NCBI RefSeq assembly: GCF_016902295.1
Contig: NZ_JACJLQ010000004.1
Span: 55,647-119,646 of the forward strand
Source of the DNA: Bacteroides caecigallinarum
GTDB taxonomy: Bacteria; Bacteroidota; Bacteroidia; Bacteroidales; Bacteroidaceae
Length of the DNA: 64,000 nt
Reading direction: 5' to 3'
In this document: positions 37,351-46,452 of the stretch, piece after piece
How the letters are laid out: each line of letters opens with the position of its first letter
How positions within the stretch are numbered: the stretch's first letter is position 1
Program-made: the position numbers and the translations under genes
Notes under the pieces: model-generated
What the model was told of the DNA's origin: nothing
The model's input: the letters and a program-made list of their open reading frames with translations, nothing else
The model's database searches: none

Positions 37351-38608
37351 TTTTTTTCAAATACTCAAACCCGATGCGGCAGTACAGGCATTTCTTCGGG
37401 TCGCAATAATTCTTTTTCAGCTGTATCAGAGCCTGGCTGTCGCCTGCATGTGAGGCTTCAAGTCCGCATTCTTTCCACATTCGTGTGATATAGTTGTTTT
37501 CCGGTTTCAGTGTCTCAAGCATTTCCGAGGCGCGTGCTGTAAGACGGTCTATTCCTCTGTGTTTGCCGTATGCATATAAGAACGGTATCACTGTGTTTAT
37601 AATCAGCAGATTGACGGATGAAGTGCTGAGGCTTTTCTTTATCGGAACTGATACTTCGCCGAATGTATAATGTGTAATCCAATATTCTGAAGTATCAGTC
37701 TCTAACAAAGGTTTTAGCTGTTCTATTGTTTCTGCTTCAAGAATCCTTGACAGCAGTCCCTGTGATGTGTGATATAGTTTTGCCAGCTGTGCGATTCTTA
37801 CGTGAGGAAAGTTCCCGGGACGCATGCGCAATAACTTCCAACGGCAGTTCTCCGATGTGGTGAAGCCGAACTTATGTTTAAGATATGTATATTCCTTCAG
37901 TAGTTTGTTCGCATATTCATCGTTAGCCGCGTCTAAAAGTCCTGCCTGACCGAAAAATATGGCTTCTATCTGGAACAAGTTGTCGCGGTGTTTGTCAACA
38001 GCCCTTAGCGGAATGGTCTGTGCCCACAGTTCGAAGGCTTCGCTGTTGGTCCCGAAACCGAAGTTGCGTGCCAGGGTGATGAAGAACACGTCTTCCCAGT
38101 TATTGTTGTATTTTTCCTTCAGCTTAGTTATACGTTCCGTTTTTTCTTCGAAACGTTCTATCTGGAGTGTGTTCAGCCAACTGTGTATTAGTAGTTTGGA
38201 TAGTGAAGGGATGAGCTTGTAGCATGCAGGGTAGTGGGCGGTACGAATAAGCTCGTTATAGCTATCCACAAGATAAGTGGGGTAGTGCAATTCCATCTGC
38301 GGAATTTTCTCTCCGTTCGGTCGGCATGGCTCATAGTCTATGTCCGAAGCTACGTGTAGAATCACATTTTCGTAATCGGAATTCATGTCATGATGATGTA
38401 ACTTCCAGTCGGAAGCTTTGATGTGTATTTCTATGTTTCCCACCCATAATACACCGCCTATTTTAATCTTTGCATTAAAGAAGTCCGGACCTGCATTCGT
38501 ATTCCATAGTCCCGGGTCGATAACCTCCACTTCCATGCCGTCTGTAGTACGTAACGGCTTAAGAGGGAAAAGTTTGTGTTTCCATACGTAATGTAAAAGT
38601 TGTTCCAT
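37343..38608 (-). CDS. DUF2851 family protein
   Basis: The 421-residue cytoplasmic protein is recognised as DUF2851, common in Bacteroidetes. Features seen are an N-terminal PLRTTDGMEVEVIDPGLWN, a beta-rich stretch GNIEIHIKASDWKLHHHDMN that looks like a nuclease- or metal-binding-type fold, and a C-terminal CDPKKCLYCRIGFEYL with three cysteines. No function is established. It converges on, and slightly overlaps, the Dus gene. Confidence 0.85.
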   Translation of the reverse strand: MEQLLHYVWKHKLFPLKPLRTTDGMEVEVIDPGLWNTNAGPDFFNAKIKIGGVLWVGNIEIHIKASDWKLHHHDMNSDYENVILHVASDIDYEPCRPNGEKIPQMELHYPTYLVDSYNELIRTAHYPACYKLIPSLSKLLIHSWLNTLQIERFEEKTERITKLKEKYNNNWEDVFFITLARNFGFGTNSEAFELWAQTIPLRAVDKHRDNLFQIEAIFFGQAGLLDAANDEYANKLLKEYTYLKHKFGFTTSENCRWKLLRMRPGNFPHVRIAQLAKLYHTSQGLLSRILEAETIEQLKPLLETDTSEYWITHYTFGEVSVPIKKSLSTSSVNLLIINTVIPFLYAYGKHRGIDRLTARASEMLETLKPENNYITRMWKECGLEASHAGDSQALIQLKKNYCDPKKCLYCRIGFEYLKKTT

Positions 38609-38680
38609 GCTAACGATTGTAAATATTGCCTAAATGTAATGATTTATAATGAAAAGCATTATCTTTGTCGGAAAATAATT

Positions 38681-38814
38681 TTAGTTCTTGAGTTTTTTAG
38701 TTCTTGAGTTGGTTTAAGAATACAAACTCACAAACTTACAAACTTAAAAACTCACAAACTTACAAACTCACAAACTTACAAACTCACAAACTTAAAAACT
38801 CACAAACTTACAAA
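38681..38814. repeat. Longest type A intergenic repeat
   Basis: Left units TTAGTTCTTGAG twice, then AGTTGGTTTAAG, then twelve consecutive octamers of the types ACAAACTC, ACAAACTT and AAAAACTC. The array ends two bases before the dapB ATG. Confidence 0.85.
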
Positions 38815-38815
38815 T

Positions 38816-39571
38816 ATGAAGATAGCATTAATTGGATATGGAAAAATGGGCAAAGAGATAGAAAAGATTGCCCTCTCACGCGGACATGAGATTGTTAGCA
38901 TCATAGATATAGACAACACACAGGATTTTGAGTCGGAAGCGTTCCGTTCGGCTGACGTGGCAATAGAGTTTACTGCTCCATCTGTGGCTTATAACAACTG
39001 TTTGTCGGCTTTCAAGAATGGTGTAAAGGTGGTTTCAGGCAGTACAGGATGGATGAACGAACATGCAGACGAGATGCGCCGCTTGTGTACTGAAGAGGGC
39101 GCAACACTGTTCTGGTCATCTAATTTCAGTCTTGGGGTGGCTATTTTCTCTGCCGTAAACAAGTATCTTGCCCGTATAATGAATAATTTCCCGGGATATG
39201 ACGTATCTATGGTCGAGACTCATCACGTACACAAACTCGACGCTCCAAGCGGTACTGCCATAACTCTGGCTGAAGGCATTCTTGAGAACCTCGACCGTAA
39301 GGACAAATGGGTGATGGGAACGCTTACCTCACCAGACGGAACAGTTACTGGTACTACAGACTGTGCGGCTGACGAAATGCCTGTTAGCGCAATCCGTCGT
39401 GACGAGGTGCCGGGCATCCATACCATAACATACGAATCTGAAGCTGATTCAATCATCATTACTCACGATGCCAAGAACCGTAAGGGATTCGCTCTCGGTG
39501 CTGTGCTTGCAGCTGAATATACTGCTGAACATACAGGATTCTTAGGTATGAATGATTTGTTTAACTTCTAA
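38816..39571 (+). CDS. dapB: 4-hydroxy-tetrahydrodipicolinate reductase
   Basis: The 251-residue product has the nucleotide-binding motif ALIGYGKMGKEIE at the N-terminus, VVSGSTGW, SSNFSLGVAIF, the active-site HHVHKLDAPSGTA and a C-terminal ITYESEADSIIITHDAKNRKGFALG. It makes tetrahydrodipicolinate for lysine and diaminopimelate synthesis. It lies before lepB in the same direction with a repeat-filled gap; in Bacteroidales dapB-lepB-lepB neighbourhoods are a familiar arrangement. Confidence 0.95.
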   Translation: MKIALIGYGKMGKEIEKIALSRGHEIVSIIDIDNTQDFESEAFRSADVAIEFTAPSVAYNNCLSAFKNGVKVVSGSTGWMNEHADEMRRLCTEEGATLFWSSNFSLGVAIFSAVNKYLARIMNNFPGYDVSMVETHHVHKLDAPSGTAITLAEGILENLDRKDKWVMGTLTSPDGTVTGTTDCAADEMPVSAIRRDEVPGIHTITYESEADSIIITHDAKNRKGFALGAVLAAEYTAEHTGFLGMNDLFNF

Positions 39572-39736
39572 GTTGACAAGGCTTCAGAAATCAGATACTA
39601 GATACTAGGGACTAGATACTAGGAGACCTTGTCAACTAGTAACTCGTTAACTTGTAACTAAAAAAGAGCCTAGCCAACTAGTAACTAGTCAACTAGTATC
39701 CAAAAAACTTAAAAACTCACAAACTCAAAAACTCAA
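39572..39736. repeat. Composite type B + type A intergenic repeat
   Basis: AGTTGACAAGG, then AGATACTAG and GGGACTAG units, then the complementary CTTGTCAACTAGTAACTCG and GTCAACTAGTATCC. A type A right arm follows (AAAAACTCACAAACTC), ending at the lepB ATG. Confidence 0.8.
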
Positions 39737-39737
39737 A

Positions 39738-41162
39738 ATGATACATGCATCACGCAAACAATGGATAAAGTTTGCCATAGCAATGGCTCTTTATCTTGCA
39801 TTTATAATATGGCTGAAGAGCTGGCTTGGTATTATTGCCATACCATTCATTTTCGATGTTTATATAACCAAGAAAATACCTTGGACATGGTGGAAGAAAT
39901 CTACCAACCCGCTTGTTGTCACTGTTATGAGCTGGGTTGACGCCATTGTGTTTGCTCTTGTGGCAGTATATTTCGTCAATCTGTATTTCTTTCAGAACTA
40001 TGTAATACCTTCTTCTTCGCTTGAGAAATCGTTGCTCGTGGGCGATTATCTGTTTGTCAGCAAGATGAGCTATGGAGCAAGGATTCCTCAGACTCCGCTT
40101 CACATGCCGCTTACTCAGCATACTCTTCCGGTGTTCAACTGCAAGTCGTATTTGGAATGGCCTAAATGGGATTACAAGCGTGTTGACGCACTTGGTCATG
40201 TGCAGCTTAACGATATTGTGGTATTCAATTTCCCGGCCGGAGATACTGTAGCTACAGCCATGCCGGCAGAGGATATATACCGTATAAGCTATCAGGCTGG
40301 AAGGGAGCTTTCAAAACCTATCGATATGTCAACTCTTACGCCATTGCAGCAGCGCGATGTGTTTGACTATTATTATGCTGTAGGACGCAGATATATTGAT
40401 GAGAACAAGTCCATGTTCGGCGAAGTGGTGAGCCGTCCTGTTGACCGACGCGAGAACTATGTAAAACGTTGCGTGGGACTTCCGGGACAGACACTCGAAA
40501 TCAAGAACAAGATAGTTTACCTTGACGGAAAGGCAAATAAGGAGCCGGATAATGTGCAATACAGATATTTTGTCGAGACTACCCGTCAGCTTCCTGACGA
40601 TCTTTGCAGGGAACTTGGCATAAGCCAGGAAGACCTTATGGCATATTATCCCAAGGAGTCTGTATATAACATTCCTCTTACAGAAAAGGCCAAGGCTGCT
40701 TTGCTGGCACGCAAGGATCTTGTGAAATCAATAACTGATGTTCCTGGTGATGATGCCGGTGGACTGTATCCGGTAAACAAACTTACAGGATGGACTACCG
40801 ACAATTACGGACCTATATGGATACCTAAGAAAGGCGAGACGATAGAACTTACAATTGATAATCTGCCTATATACGAACGCCCTATACATGCCTACGAGGG
40901 AAACCGGCTTGAGGTGAAGGACGGAAAGATATACATCAACGGAGAAGAGACAAACAAATATACTTTCCAGATGGATTATTACTGGATGATGGGTGATAAC
41001 CGTCATAACTCGGCTGACTCTCGTTTTTGGGGTTTTGTTCCCGAGGACCATATCGTAGGTAAGCCAATCTTCATCTGGCTGTCGCTTGATAAGGATAGAG
41101 GCCTGTTCGACGGTAAAATCCGTTGGAACAGACTGTTTAGATTTGTGGATAATATAAAGTAA
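39738..41162 (+). CDS. lepB: Signal peptidase I (catalytically complete)
   Basis: The 474-residue protein has two N-terminal membrane segments (about 11-40 and 63-85) and the S26 boxes. Box B is VIPSSSLEKSLLVGDYLFVSK with the nucleophile Ser94. Box D is NYVKRCVGLPG with the base Lys243. Box E is GDNRHNSADSRFWGFVPE near the C-terminus. A large insertion between boxes C and D and another before box E make it longer than E. coli LepB, as usual in Bacteroides. It cleaves Sec signal peptides at the periplasmic face. A second, apparently dead paralogue follows. Confidence 0.95.
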   Translation: MIHASRKQWIKFAIAMALYLAFIIWLKSWLGIIAIPFIFDVYITKKIPWTWWKKSTNPLVVTVMSWVDAIVFALVAVYFVNLYFFQNYVIPSSSLEKSLLVGDYLFVSKMSYGARIPQTPLHMPLTQHTLPVFNCKSYLEWPKWDYKRVDALGHVQLNDIVVFNFPAGDTVATAMPAEDIYRISYQAGRELSKPIDMSTLTPLQQRDVFDYYYAVGRRYIDENKSMFGEVVSRPVDRRENYVKRCVGLPGQTLEIKNKIVYLDGKANKEPDNVQYRYFVETTRQLPDDLCRELGISQEDLMAYYPKESVYNIPLTEKAKAALLARKDLVKSITDVPGDDAGGLYPVNKLTGWTTDNYGPIWIPKKGETIELTIDNLPIYERPIHAYEGNRLEVKDGKIYINGEETNKYTFQMDYYWMMGDNRHNSADSRFWGFVPEDHIVGKPIFIWLSLDKDRGLFDGKIRWNRLFRFVDNIK

Positions 41163-41240
41163 GTTTATGAGTTTCTGAGTTTTTAAGTTGGTTGATGATA
41201 ACAAACTGACAAACTCAAAAACTGACAAACTCAAAAACTA
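41163..41240. repeat. Type A intergenic repeat between the two lepB genes
   Basis: GAGTTTCTGAG and GTTTTTAAG units, AGTTGGTTGATG, then ACAAACTG/ACAAACTC/AAAAACTG octamers, ending three bases before the next ATG. Confidence 0.8.
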
Positions 41241-41243
41241 ATA

Positions 41244-42152
41244 ATGAAACCCTATCTGACATATATCAGAGCTATAGTCATTGCCATTCTGGCCGTTCTT
41301 ATAGTCCGAACCCTGTTTGTTACATCATGCTTTATTCCTTCCTCAGGCATGGAAAACACCCTTTACCGTGGAGAAGGTGTCCTGGTGGGCAAATGGAGTT
41401 ACGGATGGCGTGTGCCTTTGCAGTCTGTTTTCGGATATCACAGACTTTTGCCAGATGACGTCAGACAGGGAGAAATTGTACTGTTTAATAATCCTATGCC
41501 GGCCGATACATCTATTTCAGTCGATTGTAGGGAACTTTACATAAGCCGCTGTATAGGTACTCCAGGCGATACCCTTATGCTTAACAGCGAACTCATAGCC
41601 GAGGGAACCGATGTTTTCAGTCCTGATACAAAAGCTCTTTATTCATATCCCGCCGAAAGTGAGGAGGTAATGGACTGTGTACTGTCCTCGTTGGGCATAA
41701 CAGAAAATCAGTTGGCGGGCTATACACCAGAAGGTAATTATATCAGGAGTTTCAGCTATTACGAACATTATCTTGTAACCCAACGTATGGATGGCAGGTT
41801 CAGCCTCACACCTCTCTATCCCGAAAATAGCTGTAAGGCATATCCTTTTGTTGTACCTAAGAAAGGAGTTCCTGTAAGTATATATCCGTGGAATGCTGCC
41901 CTTATAGTTAATATGATAGCCTTTCATGAGAAAAAAAATGCATATATAAAAGGTGATACGGTGTTTGTCGAGGGTAAACCAAGAAAAGAATATACATTCT
42001 CGCAGAATTACTATTGGATGGCATCGAATGATCCTGTAAATATAAATGATTCGCGTCTGTTCGGCTTTGTTCCCGAAACACATGTTATAGGCAAAGCTTT
42101 AAGAATATGGTATCCTTCCAGGAAAGGACGGTTCATGAAAAAAATTCAGTAA
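41244..42152 (+). CDS. Signal peptidase I paralogue lacking the Ser-Lys dyad
   Basis: The 302-residue protein is a clear S26 paralogue of the preceding LepB with one N-terminal membrane segment. It has lost catalytic residues. Box B reads FIPSSGMENTL, so the nucleophile position is Gly35 (codon GGC). Box D reads LYISRCIGTPGD, so the base Lys position is Ser101 (codon AGC). Box E reads NDPVNINDSRLFGFVPE and lacks the GDNR pattern but keeps the DSR. The frame is otherwise intact and well conserved, so it is not an obvious pseudogene. A pseudo-peptidase role is possible, as a partner or regulator of LepB or as a pilus-type assembly factor like SipA of streptococci. WbqC-like gene follows 9 bases downstream. 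Confidence 0.88.
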   Translation: MKPYLTYIRAIVIAILAVLIVRTLFVTSCFIPSSGMENTLYRGEGVLVGKWSYGWRVPLQSVFGYHRLLPDDVRQGEIVLFNNPMPADTSISVDCRELYISRCIGTPGDTLMLNSELIAEGTDVFSPDTKALYSYPAESEEVMDCVLSSLGITENQLAGYTPEGNYIRSFSYYEHYLVTQRMDGRFSLTPLYPENSCKAYPFVVPKKGVPVSIYPWNAALIVNMIAFHEKKNAYIKGDTVFVEGKPRKEYTFSQNYYWMASNDPVNINDSRLFGFVPETHVIGKALRIWYPSRKGRFMKKIQ

Positions 42153-42161
42153 ATACGTAAG

Positions 42162-42803
42162 ATGGAAAATAAAGATATAATCCTCGGTTCTGCATACTTG
42201 GCTCCGGTCTCATATTTCGCAGCATTATATTCATGTAGTAAGGCTTACATTGAAAGATACGACCATTATATGAAGCAGACATATCGTAACCGTTGTGTAA
42301 TAGCTTCAGCCGACGGACCTTTGGCGCTTACTATACCTGTCGAGAAATTGTCTGAAGGCAAGTGTGCCATGAAGGATATCCGAGTGTCTGAACATGGTAA
42401 CTGGCGTCATGTCCACCGTAATGCTTTCGTAGCTGCATACAAGCAAAGTCCTTTTTTTGACTATTATGCCGATGAGTTCAATGCCTTTTTCAACAGAAAA
42501 TACGTCTTTCTTTACGATTTCAATATGGAACTGACACACTGGATGTGTCGGCAGATAGACATACAACCGGAACTTGTACCTACTACGGAATATATGGATG
42601 CCAAAGAAGGAATACTTGATTTGCGTGAGGCTATCCATCCTAAAAAAAATGTAGAAGATTCTTTATCGTTCTGTCACCCTGTTCCTTACTATCAGGTATT
42701 TGATTCGCGTCATGGCTTCCAACCGGATTTGAGCATTGCTGATTTGCTTTTCAATATGGGACCTGAAAGCCTCCTTGTACTGCGTGATGCGGTATCGTTC
42801 TGA
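42162..42803 (+). CDS. WbqC-like family protein
   Basis: The 213-residue protein matches the WbqC-like pattern: an N-terminal GSAYLAPVSYFAALYSC, ERYDHYMKQTYRNRCVIASADGP, LTIPVEK, and HGNWRHVHRNAFVAAYKQSPFFDYY. WbqC-type proteins are linked to O-antigen or sugar biosynthesis but their reaction is not settled. It probably shares a transcript with the LepB paralogue (9-base gap). The next gene starts 31 bases downstream. Confidence 0.85.
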   Translation: MENKDIILGSAYLAPVSYFAALYSCSKAYIERYDHYMKQTYRNRCVIASADGPLALTIPVEKLSEGKCAMKDIRVSEHGNWRHVHRNAFVAAYKQSPFFDYYADEFNAFFNRKYVFLYDFNMELTHWMCRQIDIQPELVPTTEYMDAKEGILDLREAIHPKKNVEDSLSFCHPVPYYQVFDSRHGFQPDLSIADLLFNMGPESLLVLRDAVSF

Positions 42804-42834
42804 GTCTAAAAAACTATATCATAAAGAATATGCC

Positions 42835-44067
42835 ATGAAACAGACTATTGCACCTTTTGCCAAACCTCTCTATGTAATGACAAAGCCTGTAGGGGCTGTA
42901 TGTAATTTAGCTTGTGACTATTGTTACTATCTTGAGAAATCTAACTTGTATAAGGATACATCCAGGCATGTGATGAGCGATGAGCTTCTGGAACGCTTTA
43001 TCAGGGAGTATATCGGTTCTCAGACTATGCCACAGGTCCTTTTTACATGGCACGGCGGCGAGACACTTATGCGCCCTCTGAGTTTTTATAAAAAAGCTGT
43101 TGAACTACAGAAACAGTATGCCGGAGGAAGGACGATAGATAACTGTATCCAGACTAACGGAACACTGATTACTGACGAGTGGTGCCGTTTCTTCAAGGAA
43201 AACAACTGGCTTGTTGGGGTGTCTATAGACGGCCCTCAGGAATTCCATGACGAATACCGCCGTAACAGGCAGGGGCTTCCTTCGTTCGTAAAGGTTATGC
43301 GAGGAATAGAATTACTTAACAAGCATGGAGTGGAATGGAATGCAATGGCTGTAGTAAACGATTATAATGCCGATTATCCGGTTGAGTTCTATAACTTTTT
43401 CAAGTCCATAGGATGCCATTATATCCAGTTTGCCCCTATTGTGGAAAGAATCTTCAAGCACGATGACGGACGACATCTTGCTTCACCAATGCAGGAAGGA
43501 GATAAACTGGCAGATTTTTCTGTTACTCCCGAACAGTGGGGAAATTTCCTCTGTAGGCTTTTTGACGAATGGGTGAAGAATGACGTCGGACAGTATTTCA
43601 TCCAGATATTCGACTCAACTCTTGCCAATTGGGTAGGAGAACAGCCAGGTGTATGCTCAATGGCTAAGACGTGCGGACATGCCGGAGTGATGGAGTTCAA
43701 CGGCGATGTATATTCGTGCGACCATTACGTATTTCCTGAATATAAGCTTGGCAATATCTATCAGAATACTCTTGTGGAAATGATGTATAGTGACCGGCAA
43801 AAGGAATTCGGACTAATGAAACAGCAATCTCTTCCTACCCAGTGTAAGGAATGTGAGTTCCTTTTTGCCTGCAACGGTGACTGTCCTAAGAACCGTTTTG
43901 CCAAGACAGCTACCGGCGAACCCGGACTGAACTATCTTTGCAAGGGATATTTTCAGTTCTTCAAGCATGTGGCACCATATATGGATTATATGAAGAAAGA
44001 ATTGCTTGCACAGCGTCCGCCATCAAATGTTATGGAAGCGATTCGTAATGGAGTGATAGACATTTAG
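42835..44067 (+). CDS. Anaerobic sulfatase-maturating enzyme (radical SAM/SPASM)
   Basis: I choose the ATG at 42835 ([20 protein letters not shown]), which gives 410 residues; the longest frame extends back into the WbqC-like gene. The radical SAM motif [10 protein letters not shown] (Cys23, Cys27, Cys30) is followed by [12 protein letters not shown] and a SPASM region with [49 protein letters not shown]. That matches anSME enzymes, which turn an active-site Cys or Ser of sulfatases into formylglycine. No sulfatase gene lies in this window, so partners must be elsewhere. It overlaps the end of convergent mnmA by 4 bases. Confidence 0.92.
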   Translation: MKQTIAPFAKPLYVMTKPVGAVCNLACDYCYYLEKSNLYKDTSRHVMSDELLERFIREYIGSQTMPQVLFTWHGGETLMRPLSFYKKAVELQKQYAGGRTIDNCIQTNGTLITDEWCRFFKENNWLVGVSIDGPQEFHDEYRRNRQGLPSFVKVMRGIELLNKHGVEWNAMAVVNDYNADYPVEFYNFFKSIGCHYIQFAPIVERIFKHDDGRHLASPMQEGDKLADFSVTPEQWGNFLCRLFDEWVKNDVGQYFIQIFDSTLANWVGEQPGVCSMAKTCGHAGVMEFNGDVYSCDHYVFPEYKLGNIYQNTLVEMMYSDRQKEFGLMKQQSLPTQCKECEFLFACNGDCPKNRFAKTATGEPGLNYLCKGYFQFFKHVAPYMDYMKKELLAQRPPSNVMEAIRNGVIDI

Positions 44068-45113
44068 ACTATTATTCCACCGCCTAAAACCATATTGTTG
44101 CGATAGAAGGCGGCAGCCTGTCCTGAAGCTATTGAGGCCAATGGCTCGAACAGGATAACGTGCAGCCTTCCGTCGCCTGATTTCTCTACTCTACATCTAT
44201 TCGCCTGTTTGCGATATCTTATCTTGACTATCACATCGTCCTTGCCAATCAGACTCTCTTCGTTTGTGATATTCCAGTCTGTAAGCCACATTTCATTCTT
44301 TTCAAGACTCTTTATATTGTCGCTTAAAATAATTTTGTTTTCCTTGGGGATAATATCTTTTACGAATACAGCCTTGTTCAGATAAATTCCTAATCCGCGC
44401 CTTTGACCGACGGTAAAGAATGGAAATCCATCGTGTATGCCTATTTGATTGCCTTCCTCATCGCAGAATATCCCCGGTTTGATACTTTCTGTATCTACAT
44501 TTTTTTTCAGGAAACTCCTGTAATCCATAGGGCAGAAACATACTCCAAGACTGTCCTTTTTTGTGGCAACCTTCATGAATCCTCTTTCCGCTGCAATTTC
44601 TCTTATTCTCGTTTTTGTAAGCCCACCCAAAGGCAAAAGCATTCGCTGCAGAATGTCCTGTGGCAGTCCCCATAGGAAGAAAGACTGGTCCTTGTCAGGG
44701 TCAGCCCCATTTATGATATGCCAGTATCCTTTGATAAATTTTTTCTGAACGTAGTGTCCGGTAGCGATATGGTAAATGCCTTCTTTGTCGGCAATTTCTC
44801 TTAGAATTGGCCATTTCAGGTAATTATTGCATAAAGTACACGGAACCGGTGTCCTTCCTGACATGTATTCTTTTATAAAATAGTCTATGATGTATTCCTT
44901 GAATTTATCTCTCAGGTCGTATGTAATATGTGGAATATTAAGCTTTTCGCAAAGATAGCGTGCATCGTCCAGATATTCTGTATTATTGTCTTTCTCGTAA
45001 AACCGAAATGTCACCCCGGTAACATCATAACCGGCGTCAAGAAGCAACAATGCGGCAACAGAGCTGTCTGTCCCGCCGCTCATACCTAATAATACTTTCT
45101 TGTTTTCTTTCAT
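44064..45113 (-). CDS. mnmA: tRNA-specific 2-thiouridylase MnmA
   Basis: The 349-residue protein has the PP-loop [20 protein letters not shown] at the N-terminus, the first catalytic-Cys segment [35 protein letters not shown], the second Cys in [16 protein letters not shown], and GQRRGLGI. It adds sulfur to U34 of tRNAs for Lys, Glu and Gln. Many Bacteroides carry two MnmA paralogues; which one this is cannot be told. A promoter with a short terminated RNA (45154-45217) lies upstream on the same strand, 40 bases before the start. Confidence 0.93.
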   Translation of the reverse strand: MKENKKVLLGMSGGTDSSVAALLLLDAGYDVTGVTFRFYEKDNNTEYLDDARYLCEKLNIPHITYDLRDKFKEYIIDYFIKEYMSGRTPVPCTLCNNYLKWPILREIADKEGIYHIATGHYVQKKFIKGYWHIINGADPDKDQSFFLWGLPQDILQRMLLPLGGLTKTRIREIAAERGFMKVATKKDSLGVCFCPMDYRSFLKKNVDTESIKPGIFCDEEGNQIGIHDGFPFFTVGQRRGLGIYLNKAVFVKDIIPKENKIILSDNIKSLEKNEMWLTDWNITNEESLIGKDDVIVKIRYRKQANRCRVEKSGDGRLHVILFEPLASIASGQAAAFYRNNMVLGGGIIV

Positions 45114-45153
45114 AATCCTTTCCTTTGAAACGGGTTATTTTACGTATGGGCAT

Positions 45154-45217
45154 AAAAAAAGGAGTACCGCTGTACTCCAACCTTTGTTAACCTTAAAATC
45201 TAATACTATGAAAAACA
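45154..45217 (-). ncRNA. Candidate small RNA, copy 2, or attenuated leader of mnmA
   Basis: On the minus strand a consensus promoter (45223-45253) precedes the same conserved block as copy 1 (TTTTTCATAGTATTAGATTT, AAGGTTAACAA, GGT). The hairpin GGAGTAC-AGCG-GTACTCC (45161-45178) and seven T follow. The stem differs from copy 1 but stays paired, and the AGCG loop is identical. It lies 40 bases before mnmA, so it may act as an attenuator or be independent. Function is unknown. Confidence 0.7.
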
Positions 45218-45222
45218 CAGTG

Positions 45223-45253
45223 CAAAGGTACGGACTTTTATGTAATATGCAAA
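45223..45253 (-). promoter_or_regulatory. Promoter of small RNA copy 2
   Basis: On the minus strand TTTG (45253-45250) and TACCTTTG (45230-45223) are 19 bases apart, matching the consensus exactly. Confidence 0.8.
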
Positions 45254-45318
45254 CTATGTGTGCGAAAACTCATATTTTATAACACTATTTAATATAGTTG
45301 CTTGTCGTTATACAGTTG

Positions 45319-45442
45319 TTAATATTTCAGCCTGTATTCAAGAGGTGTAATTCCTGTATGTTTTTTAAAATATCTGGTGAAAAATGACTGATCTGGAAAA
45401 TTCAGCTCGTATGAAATGTCTTGTAAGGACACGTTTGATCTC
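45319..45442 (-). pseudogene. C-terminal remnant of an AraC-family regulator
   Basis: The minus strand reads IRRSNVSLQDISYELNFPD, then QSFFTRYFKKHTGITPLEY, and a stop at 45319-45321. This is the second helix-turn-helix of an AraC regulator. No start or N-terminal part exists; the frame runs into the truncated efflux gene on the other strand. It is probably what is left of a divergent activator of the efflux operon after a deletion that joined the two genes near 45440-45480. Confidence 0.8.
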
Positions 45443-45446
45443 CTAA

Positions 45447-46415
45447 TTGTACACAAGGATATTCTTTCAGGAAAAAAGTGAACGAAGGTTCCAATTGGAT
45501 ATCATGCCGCAGGTGTCTGGCACAATACAGAAATTATGTGTAACCGAAGGTGAGAAGGTAAGAAAAGACCAGGTGCTTTTCATTATCGACCAGGTTCCTT
45601 ACAAGGCTGCACTCAATACTGCAGTGGCGAATGTGAAGTCGGCGCAGGCTGCTTTGGCCACTTCGGAATTGACTTATAACAGTAATAAGGAACTGTATGC
45701 CAAAAAGGTGGTATCAGAATTTACGCTGCAGACTTCGGAAAACCAGTATCTCACTGCTAAAGCCCAGTTGGCGCAGGCAGAGGCTCAGGAAGTCAATGCC
45801 CGTAACGACTTGTCATACACAGAGGTCAAAAGCCCCAGCAACGGTGTGGTAGGCATGTTGCCCTACCGTGTAGGTACGTTGGTCAGTCCGTCTATGACAC
45901 AGCCTTTGACAACAGTTTCGGATAACTCTGAAATGTATGTCTATTTTTCTATGACAGAAAATCAGGTACTCGGCATGGTCCGTGAATATGGCTCTATGGA
46001 TGAGGCTATAGCTAAAATGCCGGAAATATCACTTGAGCTGAACGATGGTACTATATATGCCGAAAAAGGCAAGATTGAGTCCGTCAGTGGAGTGATTGAT
46101 ACACAGACCGGCACAGTGGGTGTACGTGCCGTATTCCCAAATGAAAAAGGCTTGTTGCTGAGCAGTTCGTCAGGCAAGGTGTTGATACCAAGTACGTATA
46201 ACGATTATATAGTAATACCTCAGGAGGCTACAGTTAAACAGCAAGATAAGATTTCAGTGTTCAAGGTAGTCGATGGTAAGGCTGTAACAACACTGATCAA
46301 GGTGGCGGCCTATAATGATGGACGCGAGTATATCGTGCTTGAAGGTCTTAATCCTGGTGATGAAATAGTTGCCAAGGGTGCCGGACTTCTTCGCGAAGGA
46401 ACTCAGGTGAAATAA
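45447..46415 (+). pseudogene. RND efflux membrane-fusion protein (AcrA-like), 5' truncated
   Basis: The open part has about 320 residues. Homology begins at about RRFQLDIMPQVSGTIQKL (near 45480), the lipoyl-type half motif, followed by the alpha-hairpin (VANVKSAQAALATSELTYN), NARNDLSYTEVKSPSNGVVG and the beta-barrel to VAKGAGLLREGTQVK. The signal peptide, lipobox and the first 50-60 residues usual in this family are missing. The frame opens with MYTRIFFQEKSE, which looks like non-homologous sequence made by the junction. Without a signal it cannot be exported, so it is likely non-functional. It precedes the broken RND pump gene by 37 bases. Confidence 0.85.
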
Positions 46416-46452
46416 ACAGACAGAGTTGATTTGACTTTAATTAAGAGTAACA

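Noticed and set aside
38729..38813. CRISPR array, suggested by regular repeats near dapB
   Set aside because: Units are 8 bases without spacers and no cas genes are present.
45100..45282. Plus-strand 60-residue ORF over the region upstream of mnmA
   Set aside because: It runs across the minus-strand promoter and hairpin and has no features of a protein.
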